Shown in pieces: positions 17,390 through 27,067 of a DNA stretch of 32,254 nt. Where the stretch lies: NCBI GenBank assembly GCA_019359635.1, contig JAHHGY010000043.1:1-32254 (forward strand). Reading direction: 5' to 3'. The notes under the pieces were generated by a model. It saw only the letters and a program-made list of their open reading frames with translations. It was not told the origin of the DNA and did no database searches. Each line of letters opens with the position of its first letter. Within the stretch, counting starts at the first letter, position 1. Origin of the DNA: Chroococcus sp. CMT-3BRIN-NPC107. Lineage in GTDB: Bacteria > Cyanobacteriota > Cyanobacteriia > Cyanobacteriales > Chroococcidiopsidaceae. The translations under genes were made by a program, and so were the position numbers.

Positions 17390-17923
17390 ATGACACCAAC
17401 ACCAGGAAGCAATAGTTTAGATATAGCAATAAGCGCTACTCAAACCAATCGAAAGAAGTTTTTACACTTTAACCTCAGTAAAGAAGTCGCAGCTTTAGTA
17501 AAAGTTGAAGACATTACCGAAGTGCTGCACATATCTGGCAGCCAAATACTGCCAATTCCGCAAATGCCCGAATGGGTACTAGGTATTCACAACTGGCGCG
17601 ACGAAATGCTGTGGACGATCGCCCTTGACAATTTTTTGTTAGGAATCCCGCTCAAAAGTACCGATCGGTTTTCAACTTCAAAAATGCCATTAATAGTTGT
17701 AGCAATTGACAATCAATATTTGGGGCTAGTAGTTGCCCAAGTAAATGACATCGAATGGCAAGATATAGATTCTATTGGGCCCCCTAGAGCGCAATTGTTG
17801 CCAACTAAATTACTACCATTTATGCAGGGATATACGACAGATTCCGGCACAATTTTACTCGATACGCGGGCGATCGCTCATTCGCCGCTATTTGGTCAAT
17901 TTAACTATCAACTTAACTTATAA
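17390..17923 (+). CDS. pixI: CheW-like adaptor (PixI/TaxW1-like)
   Basis: The 177-residue product has a CheW domain over about residues 22-170: [20 protein letters not shown], then [19 protein letters not shown] and the closing [12 protein letters not shown]. CheW couples the receptor tip to the CheA kinase. The N-terminal 20 residues are an unstructured lead-in. The ATG at 17390 follows the CheY stop by 11 bases. The stop at 17921-17923 lies 7 bases before the GTG start chosen for the receptor, so the two are probably coupled. Confidence 0.9.
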   Translation: MTPTPGSNSLDIAISATQTNRKKFLHFNLSKEVAALVKVEDITEVLHISGSQILPIPQMPEWVLGIHNWRDEMLWTIALDNFLLGIPLKSTDRFSTSKMPLIVVAIDNQYLGLVVAQVNDIEWQDIDSIGPPRAQLLPTKLLPFMQGYTTDSGTILLDTRAIAHSPLFGQFNYQLNL

Positions 17924-17930
17924 CCCTAAA

Positions 17931-20900
17931 GTGATTAAACTATTTTCTTCCCGCGCTGAAGATCGCAACGGCGACAATCCAAGTATTTCTCAGCCATTGG
18001 CGATTGCTCAAACCTCCCCTAAACCAAAACCAGATACGCCACTAAACAGCAATAGTCAAAGCTCGTTCAAATTCCAGCGTCAAGTTCTATCGGCTATTAC
18101 CGCTCAAATGCGCCACTCGCCCAATTTAGAGGCATTGTTTGAGATAACAGTTAGGGAAATTAAGCAAGCCTTGCATAGCGATCGGGTATTAATCTATCGC
18201 TTTGAAGCCAATAACCAAGGAATAGTTATAGCAGAAGAAATCGGCAGAGAGTGGACACCCACTTTGGGCGAAAAACTCCCCGCTACCTGGTTTGGAGAAG
18301 ATGAAGCCACAAGCTACCTCAGCAAGCAAATTGTCGAAATAGCCACAGACACAGGTACTACACCTTACCAACAACAGTTAGTAGAGCGATTTCAAGTTAA
18401 GTCTAGTGTGAGTTTGCCAATTTTAGTCGGGCGGGAAGTATGGGGATTGCTCGTCGTTCAGCAATGCTCTAAATTGCGCTATTGGGAAGAAGTAGAAATT
18501 AATTTATTAGAGCGCTTAGTGCTAGAACTAACGATCGCCGTTCAAGCTGTGGAATTCCGCACCAAACAAATTCGTCAAGCTGAATTTACCCGCACTTCTA
18601 CGCAAGTAGCGGCTAGGGTGATGGACAAAATTCGCCGTTCTTTTGATATTGATACAGTTTTTCGCACTACTACTAGCGAACTACTGCACCTATTAAAAGC
18701 CGAGCGCGTAGCAGTTTACAAATTTTTGCCCGATTGGAGCGGCAAATTTGTATCTGAAGCAGTTGCGCCGGGCTGGATTCCTTTTGTAGGTAACAGCGTG
18801 CAAACTTGGGTTGATAGTTATTTGCAAGAAAACCAAGGCGGAAGGTATAAGCACAATGAAACCTACGCTGTCGATGATATTTATCAAGCGGGTTACGCAC
18901 CTAATTACATTCACAATTTAGAAGAACATCAAGTTAGAGCTTATGCGATCGCGCCGATTTTTTTTGGTGGCGATTTGTGGGGGTTACTCGCTGCTTACCA
19001 AAATTCTGCTCCGCGTCAGTGGGAAGAAGTAGATGTAAATGCCTTAGCTCAAGTAGCAACGCAACTAGGTGTCGCCTTGCGCCAAGCGGAGTATTTGCAA
19101 CAAGTTAATACCAAAACTAAAGAGTTAGCGCAAATAGCCCAGCAAGAGCGTACTTTAGCCAAAGTTATCGATAAAATTCGCAACTCTTTAGATATCAATG
19201 TCGTATTCAACACTACTACTCAAGAAGTCCGCCAACTGCTGCAAGTAGATCGAGTAGTAGTTTATCGCTTCAACGCCGATTGGAGCGGTGAATTTGTTGC
19301 CGAATCTGTAGCACCAGGATGGACTTCAGTAATTAGTAAAGGGTTTAAAGAACAAGTAGGCGATTGTGCTGGGTTGCAAAGCCTTAGACCTGGTAATACT
19401 TCTATTTATCAGCAACAAGGTTTGGTAGCTCAAGATCGCAACCGCCAGTCTTTCTCGGTTGATGATATTTTCCAAGTCGGGTTCTCGGCTCAATATCTAG
19501 AGTCGATGGAACAGATAGAAGCTAAAGCCTATCTAACAACTTCAATTTTTGTTGGCGACAAGCTTTGGGGATTGCTCGCCACCTACCAAAACTCCGGCCC
19601 GCGCCAGTGGCAAAAATCTGAGGAAAAATTACTAACTCAAATTGGCAATCAATTTGGAATTGCCTTGCAGCAGGCAGAATATTTGCAGCAAGTAGAAGCA
19701 AAAACTCAGCAATTAACCCAAATAGCCGAGCAAGAACGTACTGTTTATAGAGTAATTGACAAAATCCGCAAGTCTCTTGACTTGAATGAAATTTTTAAAG
19801 CCACAACTCAAGAAGTGCGGAAGCTATTAAAAGCCGATCGCGTCCTCGTTTATCAGTTCAATGCTGATTGGAGCGGTAAAGTTGTTTCTGAGTCGGTAGG
19901 CGCTAGCTGGACACCTCTTGCGGCTCAAAAGCTAAATAGCGATCTTGTTGACTGCGATAGCGTGCGCGGTTTGGCTAAGGGAAGCGATCGCTACGAAGAC
20001 ACCCATCTTAAAGAAAGTAAAGGTGGGAGGTATCGTCAAGACAAAGAAGGCTTTAGAGTTAATGATATTTACGAGGCAGGCTTTTCGCCTTGTTACATTC
20101 AAAGTTTGGAACGCTTTGAAGCTAGAGCTTACGTTACCATTCCAATATTTGCTGGCGAACAATTGTGGGGTTTGCTATCAACCTATCAAAATTCTGGCCC
20201 GCGTCAGTGGGAAGAATCAGAAGAAAAGCTAGTAAATCAAATTGGCATTCAGTTTGGAATCGCAGTTCAGCAAGCCGCCACCTTAGAAAAAATCCAAATA
20301 CAAGCGCAAAAACTGCTAGATGTGGGTAAACGAGAAAAAGCTGCTAAAGAAAAACTCCAACAAACCGCAATTCAACTATTAATCGCTGTTCGACCTGCTT
20401 TAGAAGGAGATTTGACTGTAAGAGCAAAAATTACCGAAGACGAATTAGGCACGATCGCCGATGCTTACAACAACACAATTCAAAGTCTGCGCAAGCTAGT
20501 AATTGAAGTCAAAAAGGCGGCGGATAATGTAGCTTTAACTTCTAATAATAGCGAGTCGGCAATTGTCAACCTTTCAACGCAGGCGCAATACCAAGTTGAA
20601 GAACTTACCGACACTCTAGAGCAGATTCAAGAGATGGTGAATGTCACTCAAATTGTCAGCCACCACGCCCAACAAGTAGAAGTAGCTCTGCACCAAGCAA
20701 ATCAAACGGTGGAAACAGGAAACGCGGCGATGAGTCGTACTGTAGACGGGATTTTAGAAATTAAAAAAACCGTAACTGATACAGGTAAAAAAATTAAACG
20801 TCTTAGCGAATCATCGCAAAAAATCTCACGCGTGGTTAGCTTGATTAGTAATTTTTCAAATCAGACGCAATTACTCGCTTTAAATGCGGCAATTGAAGCT

Positions 20901-21341
20901 ACGCGCGCCGGAGAGTACGGACGCGGATTTGCCGTTGTCGCCGATGAAGTACGTTCTTTAGCTCGTCAATCGGCAAAAGCAACTAACGAAATTGAAAAGT
21001 TGGTGCAGGAAATTCAAGCTGAAACTATTGACGTTGCTTTGGCGATGGAAACAGGAATTGAGCAAGTTGCACAAGGAACCGATTTAGTCAATCAAACGCG
21101 CCAAAGTTTAGATGCGATCGCTCTTTCTACCGCCGAAATTAGTCAATTAGTCCAAGGAATTACTAGCTCAACTTTAGCTCAAACTCAACAGTCGGAGGCT
21201 GTAACCCAAACCATTACCGATTTAGCTGTAGTTGCTACTAGAACATCTGCTGGTTCGGTGCAAATTTCCCACTCTTTCCAAGACTTGCTCGTTACCGCTC
21301 AAAACCTCCAAACCAGTATCGAGCGATTTAAAGTTAGTTAA
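17931..21341 (+). CDS. pixJ: Soluble four-GAF methyl-accepting phototaxis receptor (PixJ/PtxD-like)
   Basis: I start it at GTG 17931, seven bases after the CheW stop. Longer in-frame readings run through the CheW gene and look like shadow sequence. The 1136-residue product has four GAF domains at about 66-208, 235-385, 414-583 and 610-780, linked by repeated helices ([13 protein letters not shown]). A HAMP-like segment follows at about 815-865, then a methyl-accepting domain to the end with the tip motif [20 protein letters not shown]. No membrane helix is visible, so it should be cytoplasmic. At the bilin-cysteine position, GAF4 keeps Cys721 (SPCYIQSL), whereas GAF2 has Asn (APNYI) and GAF3 has Gln (SAQYL). 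GAF4 is therefore the probable cyanobacteriochrome unit, with Tyr in place of the usual following His. GAF4 reads DTHL where DXCF types have their second Cys. Confidence 0.88.
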   Translation: MIKLFSSRAEDRNGDNPSISQPLAIAQTSPKPKPDTPLNSNSQSSFKFQRQVLSAITAQMRHSPNLEALFEITVREIKQALHSDRVLIYRFEANNQGIVIAEEIGREWTPTLGEKLPATWFGEDEATSYLSKQIVEIATDTGTTPYQQQLVERFQVKSSVSLPILVGREVWGLLVVQQCSKLRYWEEVEINLLERLVLELTIAVQAVEFRTKQIRQAEFTRTSTQVAARVMDKIRRSFDIDTVFRTTTSELLHLLKAERVAVYKFLPDWSGKFVSEAVAPGWIPFVGNSVQTWVDSYLQENQGGRYKHNETYAVDDIYQAGYAPNYIHNLEEHQVRAYAIAPIFFGGDLWGLLAAYQNSAPRQWEEVDVNALAQVATQLGVALRQAEYLQQVNTKTKELAQIAQQERTLAKVIDKIRNSLDINVVFNTTTQEVRQLLQVDRVVVYRFNADWSGEFVAESVAPGWTSVISKGFKEQVGDCAGLQSLRPGNTSIYQQQGLVAQDRNRQSFSVDDIFQVGFSAQYLESMEQIEAKAYLTTSIFVGDKLWGLLATYQNSGPRQWQKSEEKLLTQIGNQFGIALQQAEYLQQVEAKTQQLTQIAEQERTVYRVIDKIRKSLDLNEIFKATTQEVRKLLKADRVLVYQFNADWSGKVVSESVGASWTPLAAQKLNSDLVDCDSVRGLAKGSDRYEDTHLKESKGGRYRQDKEGFRVNDIYEAGFSPCYIQSLERFEARAYVTIPIFAGEQLWGLLSTYQNSGPRQWEESEEKLVNQIGIQFGIAVQQAATLEKIQIQAQKLLDVGKREKAAKEKLQQTAIQLLIAVRPALEGDLTVRAKITEDELGTIADAYNNTIQSLRKLVIEVKKAADNVALTSNNSESAIVNLSTQAQYQVEELTDTLEQIQEMVNVTQIVSHHAQQVEVALHQANQTVETGNAAMSRTVDGILEIKKTVTDTGKKIKRLSESSQKISRVVSLISNFSNQTQLLALNAAIEATRAGEYGRGFAVVADEVRSLARQSAKATNEIEKLVQEIQAETIDVALAMETGIEQVAQGTDLVNQTRQSLDAIALSTAEISQLVQGITSSTLAQTQQSEAVTQTITDLAVVATRTSAGSVQISHSFQDLLVTAQNLQTSIERFKVS

Positions 21342-21346
21342 ATAAA

Positions 21347-21370
21347 TGGGGATACCCCGGCGCATCCCCA
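21347..21370 (+). terminator. Intercistronic hairpin between receptor and CheA genes
   Basis: TGGGGAT (21347-21353) and ATCCCCA (21364-21370) form a 7-bp stem, GC-rich apart from its ends, six bases after the receptor stop, with a 10-base loop. No T run follows. It may attenuate read-through into the CheA gene or stabilise the upstream message rather than stop transcription. Confidence 0.4.
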
Positions 21371-21533
21371 CTAAAAAGTAAAGGTTCTAAAAATTACTCC
21401 CCCTAACCTTTTTTAAATAGAGAGGAAAACAAAGCCGCCTTATTTTTAAGGGGTGGAGAGTTTTTAAGTAGTGAGACTAAAAAGTAAGCAGATGTTTAGT
21501 GTTCGCAAAAAATTTATTATTCCCTAATTTCCT

Positions 21534-24368
21534 ATGAATAGCGATCGCACTATTATCGATGAAACTCGTGATCTATTTTTAATTGAAGCACCAGAACTAT
21601 TAGAAAACATCGAGCGCGACTTGTACAGCTTGAATGAAGATCGCAGTAGCGCCAAAGTACATAACTTAATGCGATTGACTCATACTCTCAAAGGCTCGGC
21701 GGCTTGTGTTGGGTTAGAAACAATTAAAACTGTAGCCCATTATTTAGAAGATGTATTTAAAGCCCTTTATAACCCGGCGGCAATTATTGATTCGGAAGTA
21801 GAAACCTTGCTATTTCAAATCTTTGAATGCTTGCGCCGGCCATTAACTGCCGAACTTACAGGAAATACGATTGATGAAGCTGATATTCTCAATCAAGCAG
21901 CTAATGCCATTGCGCGATTGCAAGGAAAGTTAGGCGACTTTTTTAACAACGAAGCAGCGCTACCCACATCGGCAGAATTGGGGTTTGATATTACCAGGTC
22001 AATTTTTACGACTGGAGTTAGTAAAAGGCTAAACCAGTTAGCTACAGCCTTAGAAAACCCTGAATTAGAAAGCATCGCGGCCCTGTTGCAAGAACAGGCT
22101 ACGGTATTTATTGGACTAGCAGAATCGTTGGATTTACCAGATTTTGGCGCGATCGCTGCTAATACTTTAATCGCCCTAAACAATCGCCCTGAGGAAGCTA
22201 TAACTATTGCTCGGCTTGCCTTAGCTGACTTTGAACGAGGACAAGCGGCAATATTAGCAGGCGATCGCGCTTCCGGCAGCGAACCGAATTTTGTCCAAGT
22301 AGAAGCACTCGATCGCCCACTACCTGACGAAGCGGATACTTTGCCCGATCCGGCACTATTAGAGCAGTTACTTGGCTCTGTTGAGGAAGCATCTTTTACT
22401 ATCAACCCTGACGATTGGGACTTTGGCGAAGAATCTTTAGCACTAGCGATGGAGGGAGTTTTTGATTCTATACCTGAACAAGATATTGCCGCCACCCTAG
22501 AGTTAGAAGCAGCGATATATTCTCTAGAACAAGTAAACGATACAGCCAAATCTAGCGATCGCTCCAAAGAATCGCTACTACAGCCCTCTGCTCAAATCCG
22601 CGTTGACTTAGCCAAACTTCAACACCTCAATTATCTCTCTGGCGAAATGCTCACAAATCAAAATCGCCAAATTGCCGCCGATGAGAAGATTCGAGAGACT
22701 ATCAATTTGTTGCAGCAGCAATTAGCACAACATCAAAAAAATCTGTACCAAATTAGCGAATATTGGTCTGATTTGATGTTAGAACCGCAACCAACCACCG
22801 TACCACCAGAGATTTATAGCAAGTTGCAGCCTCTATTAGATTCCGCTTGGGAGGATACAGTACAGCTTGCAGAAACCATTGAAGAAGTTGATTTATTTAG
22901 CTTTTCCTCTAGTCAAATCTTAGAAAAACAACAACGGCTACTAACTAGCGCCCGCAACGATTTGCTCTCTGCCCAGATGTTACCTGTAGGCGAAATATTT
23001 AATCGATTTCATCGAGTGTTGCAACAATTGGTTGCCGCCCATGGAAAACAAGCCCAATTAGAAATTAGTGGGGCAGAGATATTAATCGATAAAGCGATCG
23101 CCGAAAAGCTTTACGATCCGCTACTGCATTTGGTTCGTAATGCTTTCGATCACGGCATCGAAAGCGCTGAAGCCCGTAGTCAGTCTCATAAATCTGAAAT
23201 TGGCGAAATATCTATTCAAGCCTACCAGCAAGAGCGCTGGACAGTTATTGCCGTAAGCGATGATGGCAAAGGTTTAGATTTTGAAAAAATTGGCGATCGC
23301 GCTTTAGAACTCAATTTACTAGCACCAGAACAAGCCCAAAATATTACCGAAGACAAGCTAATTGACTTGCTATTTACACCAGGATTTACTACCGCTTCTC
23401 AACTAAGCGATTTATCTGGGCGCGGAATTGGCTTAGATGTAGTTCGCACCCAAATCGAAGCCTTGCAAGGAACAATTACCGTGCAATCTTTGCCTCAGCA
23501 AGGGACGACTTTTTTATTGCAAATTCCGATTAGCCTAAAAATTGCTAAAGTCTTAGTTGTGGAAGTAGGCGATCGCATTTGCGGTTTTATCAGCGAAGCT
23601 ATCGAGCAAATTGTTCTCCCTCAAACCGACCAAATTAAACATTGGCATAATAATCGAATTTGGCAATTGCCAAACAACGGGCAAATAGTACCTATTCGTA
23701 AACTATCAACAATTTTGCAATCTGGAGATAGCCTAAATTCTCAGCTTCCGGTACTTTTAATGCGTCAAGATACAGACTTAGTTGGGCTAGAAGTCGATCG
23801 CGTTTTAGGCGAACAAGAATTGGTGATTAAACCTGTAGGTAAACTTATTACGCCGCCAAGTTATGTATTGGGGTGTTGTGTTTTAGGCGATGGGCGTTTA
23901 AGTTTGATACTTGATAGTAGTGCGTTAATTGCTCAGTTCCCACCCGTTGTGATTGATAGCGCCACTGATACCAACAATAATTTGACGCAAATTTTGCTAG
24001 TAGATGATTCTGTAACCGTCCGCCACAACCTAACATCCATGCTGCAAAAAGCAGGCTATCAAGTCTGGCAAGCTAGTAATGGCAGTGAAGCTATTGCTCA
24101 AGCCTTGCTGCATCCGACAATCAACTTGATAGTTTCCGATCTTGAAATGCCAGAAATGAATGGATTTAAGTTTTTAAGCCATCGCTTGCAAGACTCTTTA
24201 CTGCAACAAGTTCCGGTAATTATTTTGACTTCTCGTAGCAGCGAAAAATACCGACAGCTTGCTTCAGAATTAGGCGCTAATGCTTACTTAACTAAGCCTT
24301 ATATAGATAGAGAAGTTTTAAGCGCGATCGCAAGTTTAATCGGCAACAGTCCTAAACCAATGGTTTAG
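21534..24368 (+). CDS. pixL: CheA-type hybrid histidine kinase with C-terminal receiver (PixL-like)
   Basis: The 944-residue product has the CheA layout. An Hpt domain (about 5-110) carries phospho-accepting His50 in THTLKGSAACVG. An acidic, variable region (about 150-350) follows. A dimerisation/kinase core comes next, with the ATP motifs LVRNAFDHGIE, VSDDGKGLDF and GRGIGLDVVR (about 525-650). After this come a CheW-like regulatory domain (KIAKVLVVEVGDRICGF, about 680-810) and a receiver domain (820-944) whose acceptor is about Asp869 in VSDLEMPEMNG. It phosphorylates the CheY and PatA-type regulators upstream; the attached receiver may act as a phosphate sink. The 192-base gap after the receptor is long for the operon. 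Confidence 0.9.
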   Translation: MNSDRTIIDETRDLFLIEAPELLENIERDLYSLNEDRSSAKVHNLMRLTHTLKGSAACVGLETIKTVAHYLEDVFKALYNPAAIIDSEVETLLFQIFECLRRPLTAELTGNTIDEADILNQAANAIARLQGKLGDFFNNEAALPTSAELGFDITRSIFTTGVSKRLNQLATALENPELESIAALLQEQATVFIGLAESLDLPDFGAIAANTLIALNNRPEEAITIARLALADFERGQAAILAGDRASGSEPNFVQVEALDRPLPDEADTLPDPALLEQLLGSVEEASFTINPDDWDFGEESLALAMEGVFDSIPEQDIAATLELEAAIYSLEQVNDTAKSSDRSKESLLQPSAQIRVDLAKLQHLNYLSGEMLTNQNRQIAADEKIRETINLLQQQLAQHQKNLYQISEYWSDLMLEPQPTTVPPEIYSKLQPLLDSAWEDTVQLAETIEEVDLFSFSSSQILEKQQRLLTSARNDLLSAQMLPVGEIFNRFHRVLQQLVAAHGKQAQLEISGAEILIDKAIAEKLYDPLLHLVRNAFDHGIESAEARSQSHKSEIGEISIQAYQQERWTVIAVSDDGKGLDFEKIGDRALELNLLAPEQAQNITEDKLIDLLFTPGFTTASQLSDLSGRGIGLDVVRTQIEALQGTITVQSLPQQGTTFLLQIPISLKIAKVLVVEVGDRICGFISEAIEQIVLPQTDQIKHWHNNRIWQLPNNGQIVPIRKLSTILQSGDSLNSQLPVLLMRQDTDLVGLEVDRVLGEQELVIKPVGKLITPPSYVLGCCVLGDGRLSLILDSSALIAQFPPVVIDSATDTNNNLTQILLVDDSVTVRHNLTSMLQKAGYQVWQASNGSEAIAQALLHPTINLIVSDLEMPEMNGFKFLSHRLQDSLLQQVPVIILTSRSSEKYRQLASELGANAYLTKPYIDREVLSAIASLIGNSPKPMV

Positions 24369-24401
24369 CCTTAAAATTTTCTCAAGTAAAGAGTGAGTAA
24401 T

Positions 24402-24926
24402 ATGTTTAATTTCCAGCAAAATAATCAGTTTAATTGGTTGCGTTTGGCTGCTACTCCTTTAGTAGTATCTGGATTAGCACTAAATTTCCCGGCTATGGGG
24501 GCATCAATACCCTCCTCTTACCGCAATGATTATCGTTTCTGTGCTGCCCGATTACTAGCGCTCAATGTTTCCGCTTCGGCGGTATCAACAGCTTGCGCCG
24601 CCGCTTTAGAACCAAAAAGACTATCTACTTGCGTTTATGATATTCAAAGAAATACAAACCTATTGGCTACCGATGCTTTGGCTACTTGCGCTCAAGTTAG
24701 ACAGCCGGAGCAATTAGCTACCTGTGTAGTGGGAATTAGTAGCAATAGCCAAGAAGAGACAATTCCAGAAGTTCTCAATTATTGCAGTCGCAGCTTGTTA
24801 CCAGTCCGCTTTGGTGAATGTGTAGTTGGTTTGCGCCGCGAAATTGATGTAACGCCAATTCAAGCAATGAATACTTGTATTGATGGCAGCGATCGCGCGC
24901 TCGTGCCGATAATTTTGAGTCCTTAG
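24402..24926 (+). CDS. Secreted protein with C-x11-C repeats, unknown function
   Basis: ATG 24402 is preferred over the in-frame GTG at 24393 because of the better-placed purine-rich site. The 174-residue product has a signal-peptide-like N-terminus (LRLAATPLVVSGLALNFPAM, likely cleaved near AMGA). The mature protein contains about three and a half copies of a roughly 31-residue unit with C-x11-C spacing followed by V: CAAALEPKRLSTCV, CAQVRQPEQLATCV, CSRSLLPVRFGECV and a final half unit CIDGSDRALVPI. The paired cysteines suggest disulfide-linked helical hairpins in the periplasm. I do not know a named family. It lies 33 bases after the CheA gene and may be read through from the operon, although a motility role is not shown. 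Confidence 0.7.
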   Translation: MFNFQQNNQFNWLRLAATPLVVSGLALNFPAMGASIPSSYRNDYRFCAARLLALNVSASAVSTACAAALEPKRLSTCVYDIQRNTNLLATDALATCAQVRQPEQLATCVVGISSNSQEETIPEVLNYCSRSLLPVRFGECVVGLRREIDVTPIQAMNTCIDGSDRALVPIILSP

Positions 24927-26020
24927 CCAACTAATGTTGCCAAACATAGCAGCGCCAAAATACTGCTAATTGCGTAAAAAGTTGCAACTACCTGAGTTTC
25001 TGCCCAGCCCGAAAGTTCGAGATGATGGTGCAAGGGAGCCATTTTAAATAACCGTTTACCTACTCCCTCCTCACCTTTTGTAGCTTTGTAATAACTTACC
25101 TGCGCCATTACTGAAAGAGTTTCTACAAAAAAGATCCCGCTTAGGACAAATAGCGCCCACAAAGTATTAGTTAATAGCGCTACCGATGCTAAAGCGCCGC
25201 CTAAAGCCAAAGAACCCGTATCGCCCATAAAAACCCGCGCTGGGTTGCGATTGTGAACCAAAAACCCCAAACAGCTACCGCTCGTGCAAGCACAAAAAGT
25301 CATTAATCCTGGAGAATTTGGCGCAACTAAAACTCCCAAACCCAATAGAGCGATCGCACTGGTTCCGGCGGCTAAACCGTCAACGCCATCGGTAAGGTTA
25401 GTAGCATTACTTTCTGCTACCAAGACAAACACTGCTAAAAGCCAAAATAGCAAACCCAAAGGCAATACAAAATTAAAAGGCAAAGTAACGCTAGTAATAC
25501 TACTTGGTTGACTCCAAGCCAGCCACAAACAAAACAGCACCGCGAAGCCGACTTGCAACGCTAGTTTCATTTTGGGCGAAATACCTTTATTAGACTTGTA
25601 ACGCAAAATTTGCCAGTCATCTAGCCAGCCTATTAGCGCATAACCCATTGTTAGAGCCGATACCGCCACTACGTCTTTATTCCCACCAGATAATAGTAGA
25701 GAAAAAATAATTGCTACCGGAACAAAAAATACCCCGCCCATTGTCGGAGTTCCAGCTTTTTTTAAATGCGCTTGAGGTCCGTCTTCTCGAATAATTTGCC
25801 CAGTTTTTAGTTTAACTAGCATTGGTATTACCCAATAACCCAAGGCTGCGGCAAAAGTTGCACTCACCCCAAAAGGCAGAGTTAGCGAATTTATCTCCCA
25901 AGGCAAGCGATGAGCGACTAGATCGGCTGTTAACACTCCTAAACTTAGAATTGCACCAAGAGTTATAAGTAAACTAATGCCCGATTGGTTGAATAAACGA
26001 GTAGATGATTTGGCTTCCAC
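24923..26020 (-). CDS. mraY: Phospho-N-acetylmuramoyl-pentapeptide-transferase
   Basis: MraY joins UDP-MurNAc-pentapeptide to undecaprenyl phosphate, making lipid I at the inner membrane. The product is a polytopic membrane protein with the family signatures TPTMGGVFF, LIGWLDDWQIL, NATNLTDGVDGLAAGT, FMGDTGSLALGGALA and APLHHHLELSGW. The last catalytic HHH loop is intact. The open frame extends to a TTG at 26071, but GTG 26020 (MEAKSSTRLFNQSG) aligns best with cyanobacterial MraY starts and gives the usual 365 residues; GTG 26035 is another option. Its stop codon overlaps the stop of the gene at 24402 on the opposite strand. Confidence 0.95.
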   Translation of the reverse strand: MEAKSSTRLFNQSGISLLITLGAILSLGVLTADLVAHRLPWEINSLTLPFGVSATFAAALGYWVIPMLVKLKTGQIIREDGPQAHLKKAGTPTMGGVFFVPVAIIFSLLLSGGNKDVVAVSALTMGYALIGWLDDWQILRYKSNKGISPKMKLALQVGFAVLFCLWLAWSQPSSITSVTLPFNFVLPLGLLFWLLAVFVLVAESNATNLTDGVDGLAAGTSAIALLGLGVLVAPNSPGLMTFCACTSGSCLGFLVHNRNPARVFMGDTGSLALGGALASVALLTNTLWALFVLSGIFFVETLSVMAQVSYYKATKGEEGVGKRLFKMAPLHHHLELSGWAETQVVATFYAISSILALLCLATLVG

Positions 26021-26108
26021 AATATTTGTTCTCACACTATAGTAATTAAAAAGCTCTGAGCAATTACTCAAAGCTTCCTACCAATAATAAACTTGTATCT
26101 AATAGTAT

Positions 26109-26357
26109 TTAGCCAACTTCTTCTTCTGCTGGCTCATCATTGTCTTCAAAGTCGTAATCGTCGTTAGGATCGTCAGGATCGATAATATCGGCAATGTCTG
26201 ACAAGGGTTCGCCTAGAGCTATTTCGGCTTCGGTGCGATCGCGTGCTACTAATCTACCACTAGCTTTTAACCAGTCTAAGATCGATAACTCGTTCTTAGA
26301 AGGAATTACCGATGCTACTCGATTGCGGGGCTGTTCTTGTAGGGGCGAATTGGGCAT
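26109..26357 (-). CDS. DUF3134-like small acidic protein, 82 aa
   Basis: The product begins MPNSPLQEQPRNRVASVIPS, followed by LSILDWLKASGRLVARD (about 25-41). The C-terminal 30 residues are almost entirely Asp/Glu. The SILDWLxxxGRLxARD core matches what I recall of the cyanobacterial DUF3134 family, whose function is unknown. It is soluble with no signal peptide. It lies about 90 bases upstream of mraY on the same strand and could share its message, but no promoter can be assigned. Confidence 0.7.
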   Translation of the reverse strand: MPNSPLQEQPRNRVASVIPSKNELSILDWLKASGRLVARDRTEAEIALGEPLSDIADIIDPDDPNDDYDFEDNDEPAEEEVG

Positions 26358-26457
26358 AGGAAACGGTTTAAATAAACGGCTTTAATTATAATCTAAAGTT
26401 TAGCATTCTTAATTTAGGATAGTAGGTGAGAGCGGAGTAGTATTATTTATTAAGGCG

Positions 26458-27042
26458 ATGTTTGGAAAATCAACACTAATTGAAGCGATCGCCGGGAAAA
26501 ATCGCGGTTTACTAGCCACCGAACCAGAAAAAGCGGCGATATTAATTGCGATCGCCAAGCTAGAAGAGCGCAACCCTACATCCCGTCCGGTAGAAGCAGG
26601 AGAGCTACTAGAAGGCGACTGGCGGCTGCTTTATACGACAAGTTCTGGCTTACTAAATATCGATCGCTTTCCTTTATTTAAGCTCGGTCAAATCTATCAA
26701 TCTATTCGGGTTAAAACTAGCAGCGTTTACAACATTGCAGAAATTTACGGTTTGCCTTATTTAGAAGGATTAGTCAGCGTAGCGGCAGGATTTGAACCTC
26801 TCTCCGAGCGACGGGTACAAGTAAAGTTTAAGCGCTCGATTTTGGGCTTGCAACGCCTTGTTAGCTATCAATCTCCTGCTAGTTTTATTCAACAAATTGA
26901 ACAAGGGCAAAAGTTTACAGCTATTGATTTTGCTTTAAATAGCAGCGAACAACAAGGATGGTTAGATATCACCTACCTAGATAGCGATTTGCGAATTGGA
27001 CGCGGAAATGAAGGTAGTGTATTTGTATTAGCTAGAGTTTGA
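26458..27042 (+). CDS. PAP/fibrillin family protein
   Basis: The 194-residue product fits the plastid lipid-associated protein (fibrillin) fold, a lipocalin-like barrel: EGDWRLLYTTSSGLLNIDRF at about 53-72, VSVAAGFEPLSERRVQVKFK at about 106-125 and the closing DLRIGRGNEGSVFVLARV. These proteins bind hydrophobic molecules at thylakoids and lipid droplets and are implicated in photoprotection. No signal peptide or membrane helix is present. The ATG at 26458 follows a short leader. The restriction-modification genes begin only 26 bases after its stop and have quite different base composition, so the two are unrelated in function. Confidence 0.85.
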   Translation: MFGKSTLIEAIAGKNRGLLATEPEKAAILIAIAKLEERNPTSRPVEAGELLEGDWRLLYTTSSGLLNIDRFPLFKLGQIYQSIRVKTSSVYNIAEIYGLPYLEGLVSVAAGFEPLSERRVQVKFKRSILGLQRLVSYQSPASFIQQIEQGQKFTAIDFALNSSEQQGWLDITYLDSDLRIGRGNEGSVFVLARV

Positions 27043-27067
27043 AGGGCAATTAAACGCAAAAATTGAA

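Noticed and set aside
17775-17930. N-terminal extension of the four-GAF receptor reaching into the CheW gene
   Set aside because: It would overlap pixI by about 150 bases in another frame and its sequence looks like shadow translation; GTG 17931 directly after the CheW stop is simpler.
19200-20240. Long nucleotide similarities that could suggest a repeat element
   Set aside because: They are explained by duplicated GAF domains coding for the same protein segments, not by a mobile repeat.
21893-22567. 224-codon minus-strand ORF inside the CheA gene
   Set aside because: Antisense of the acidic low-complexity linker of CheA; rich in Ser/Ala as expected for a shadow frame.
26021-26071. Longer mraY start at TTG 26071
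   Set aside because: The extra 17 residues are polar and not typical of MraY; GTG 26020 gives the usual N-terminus, although 26035 cannot be excluded.
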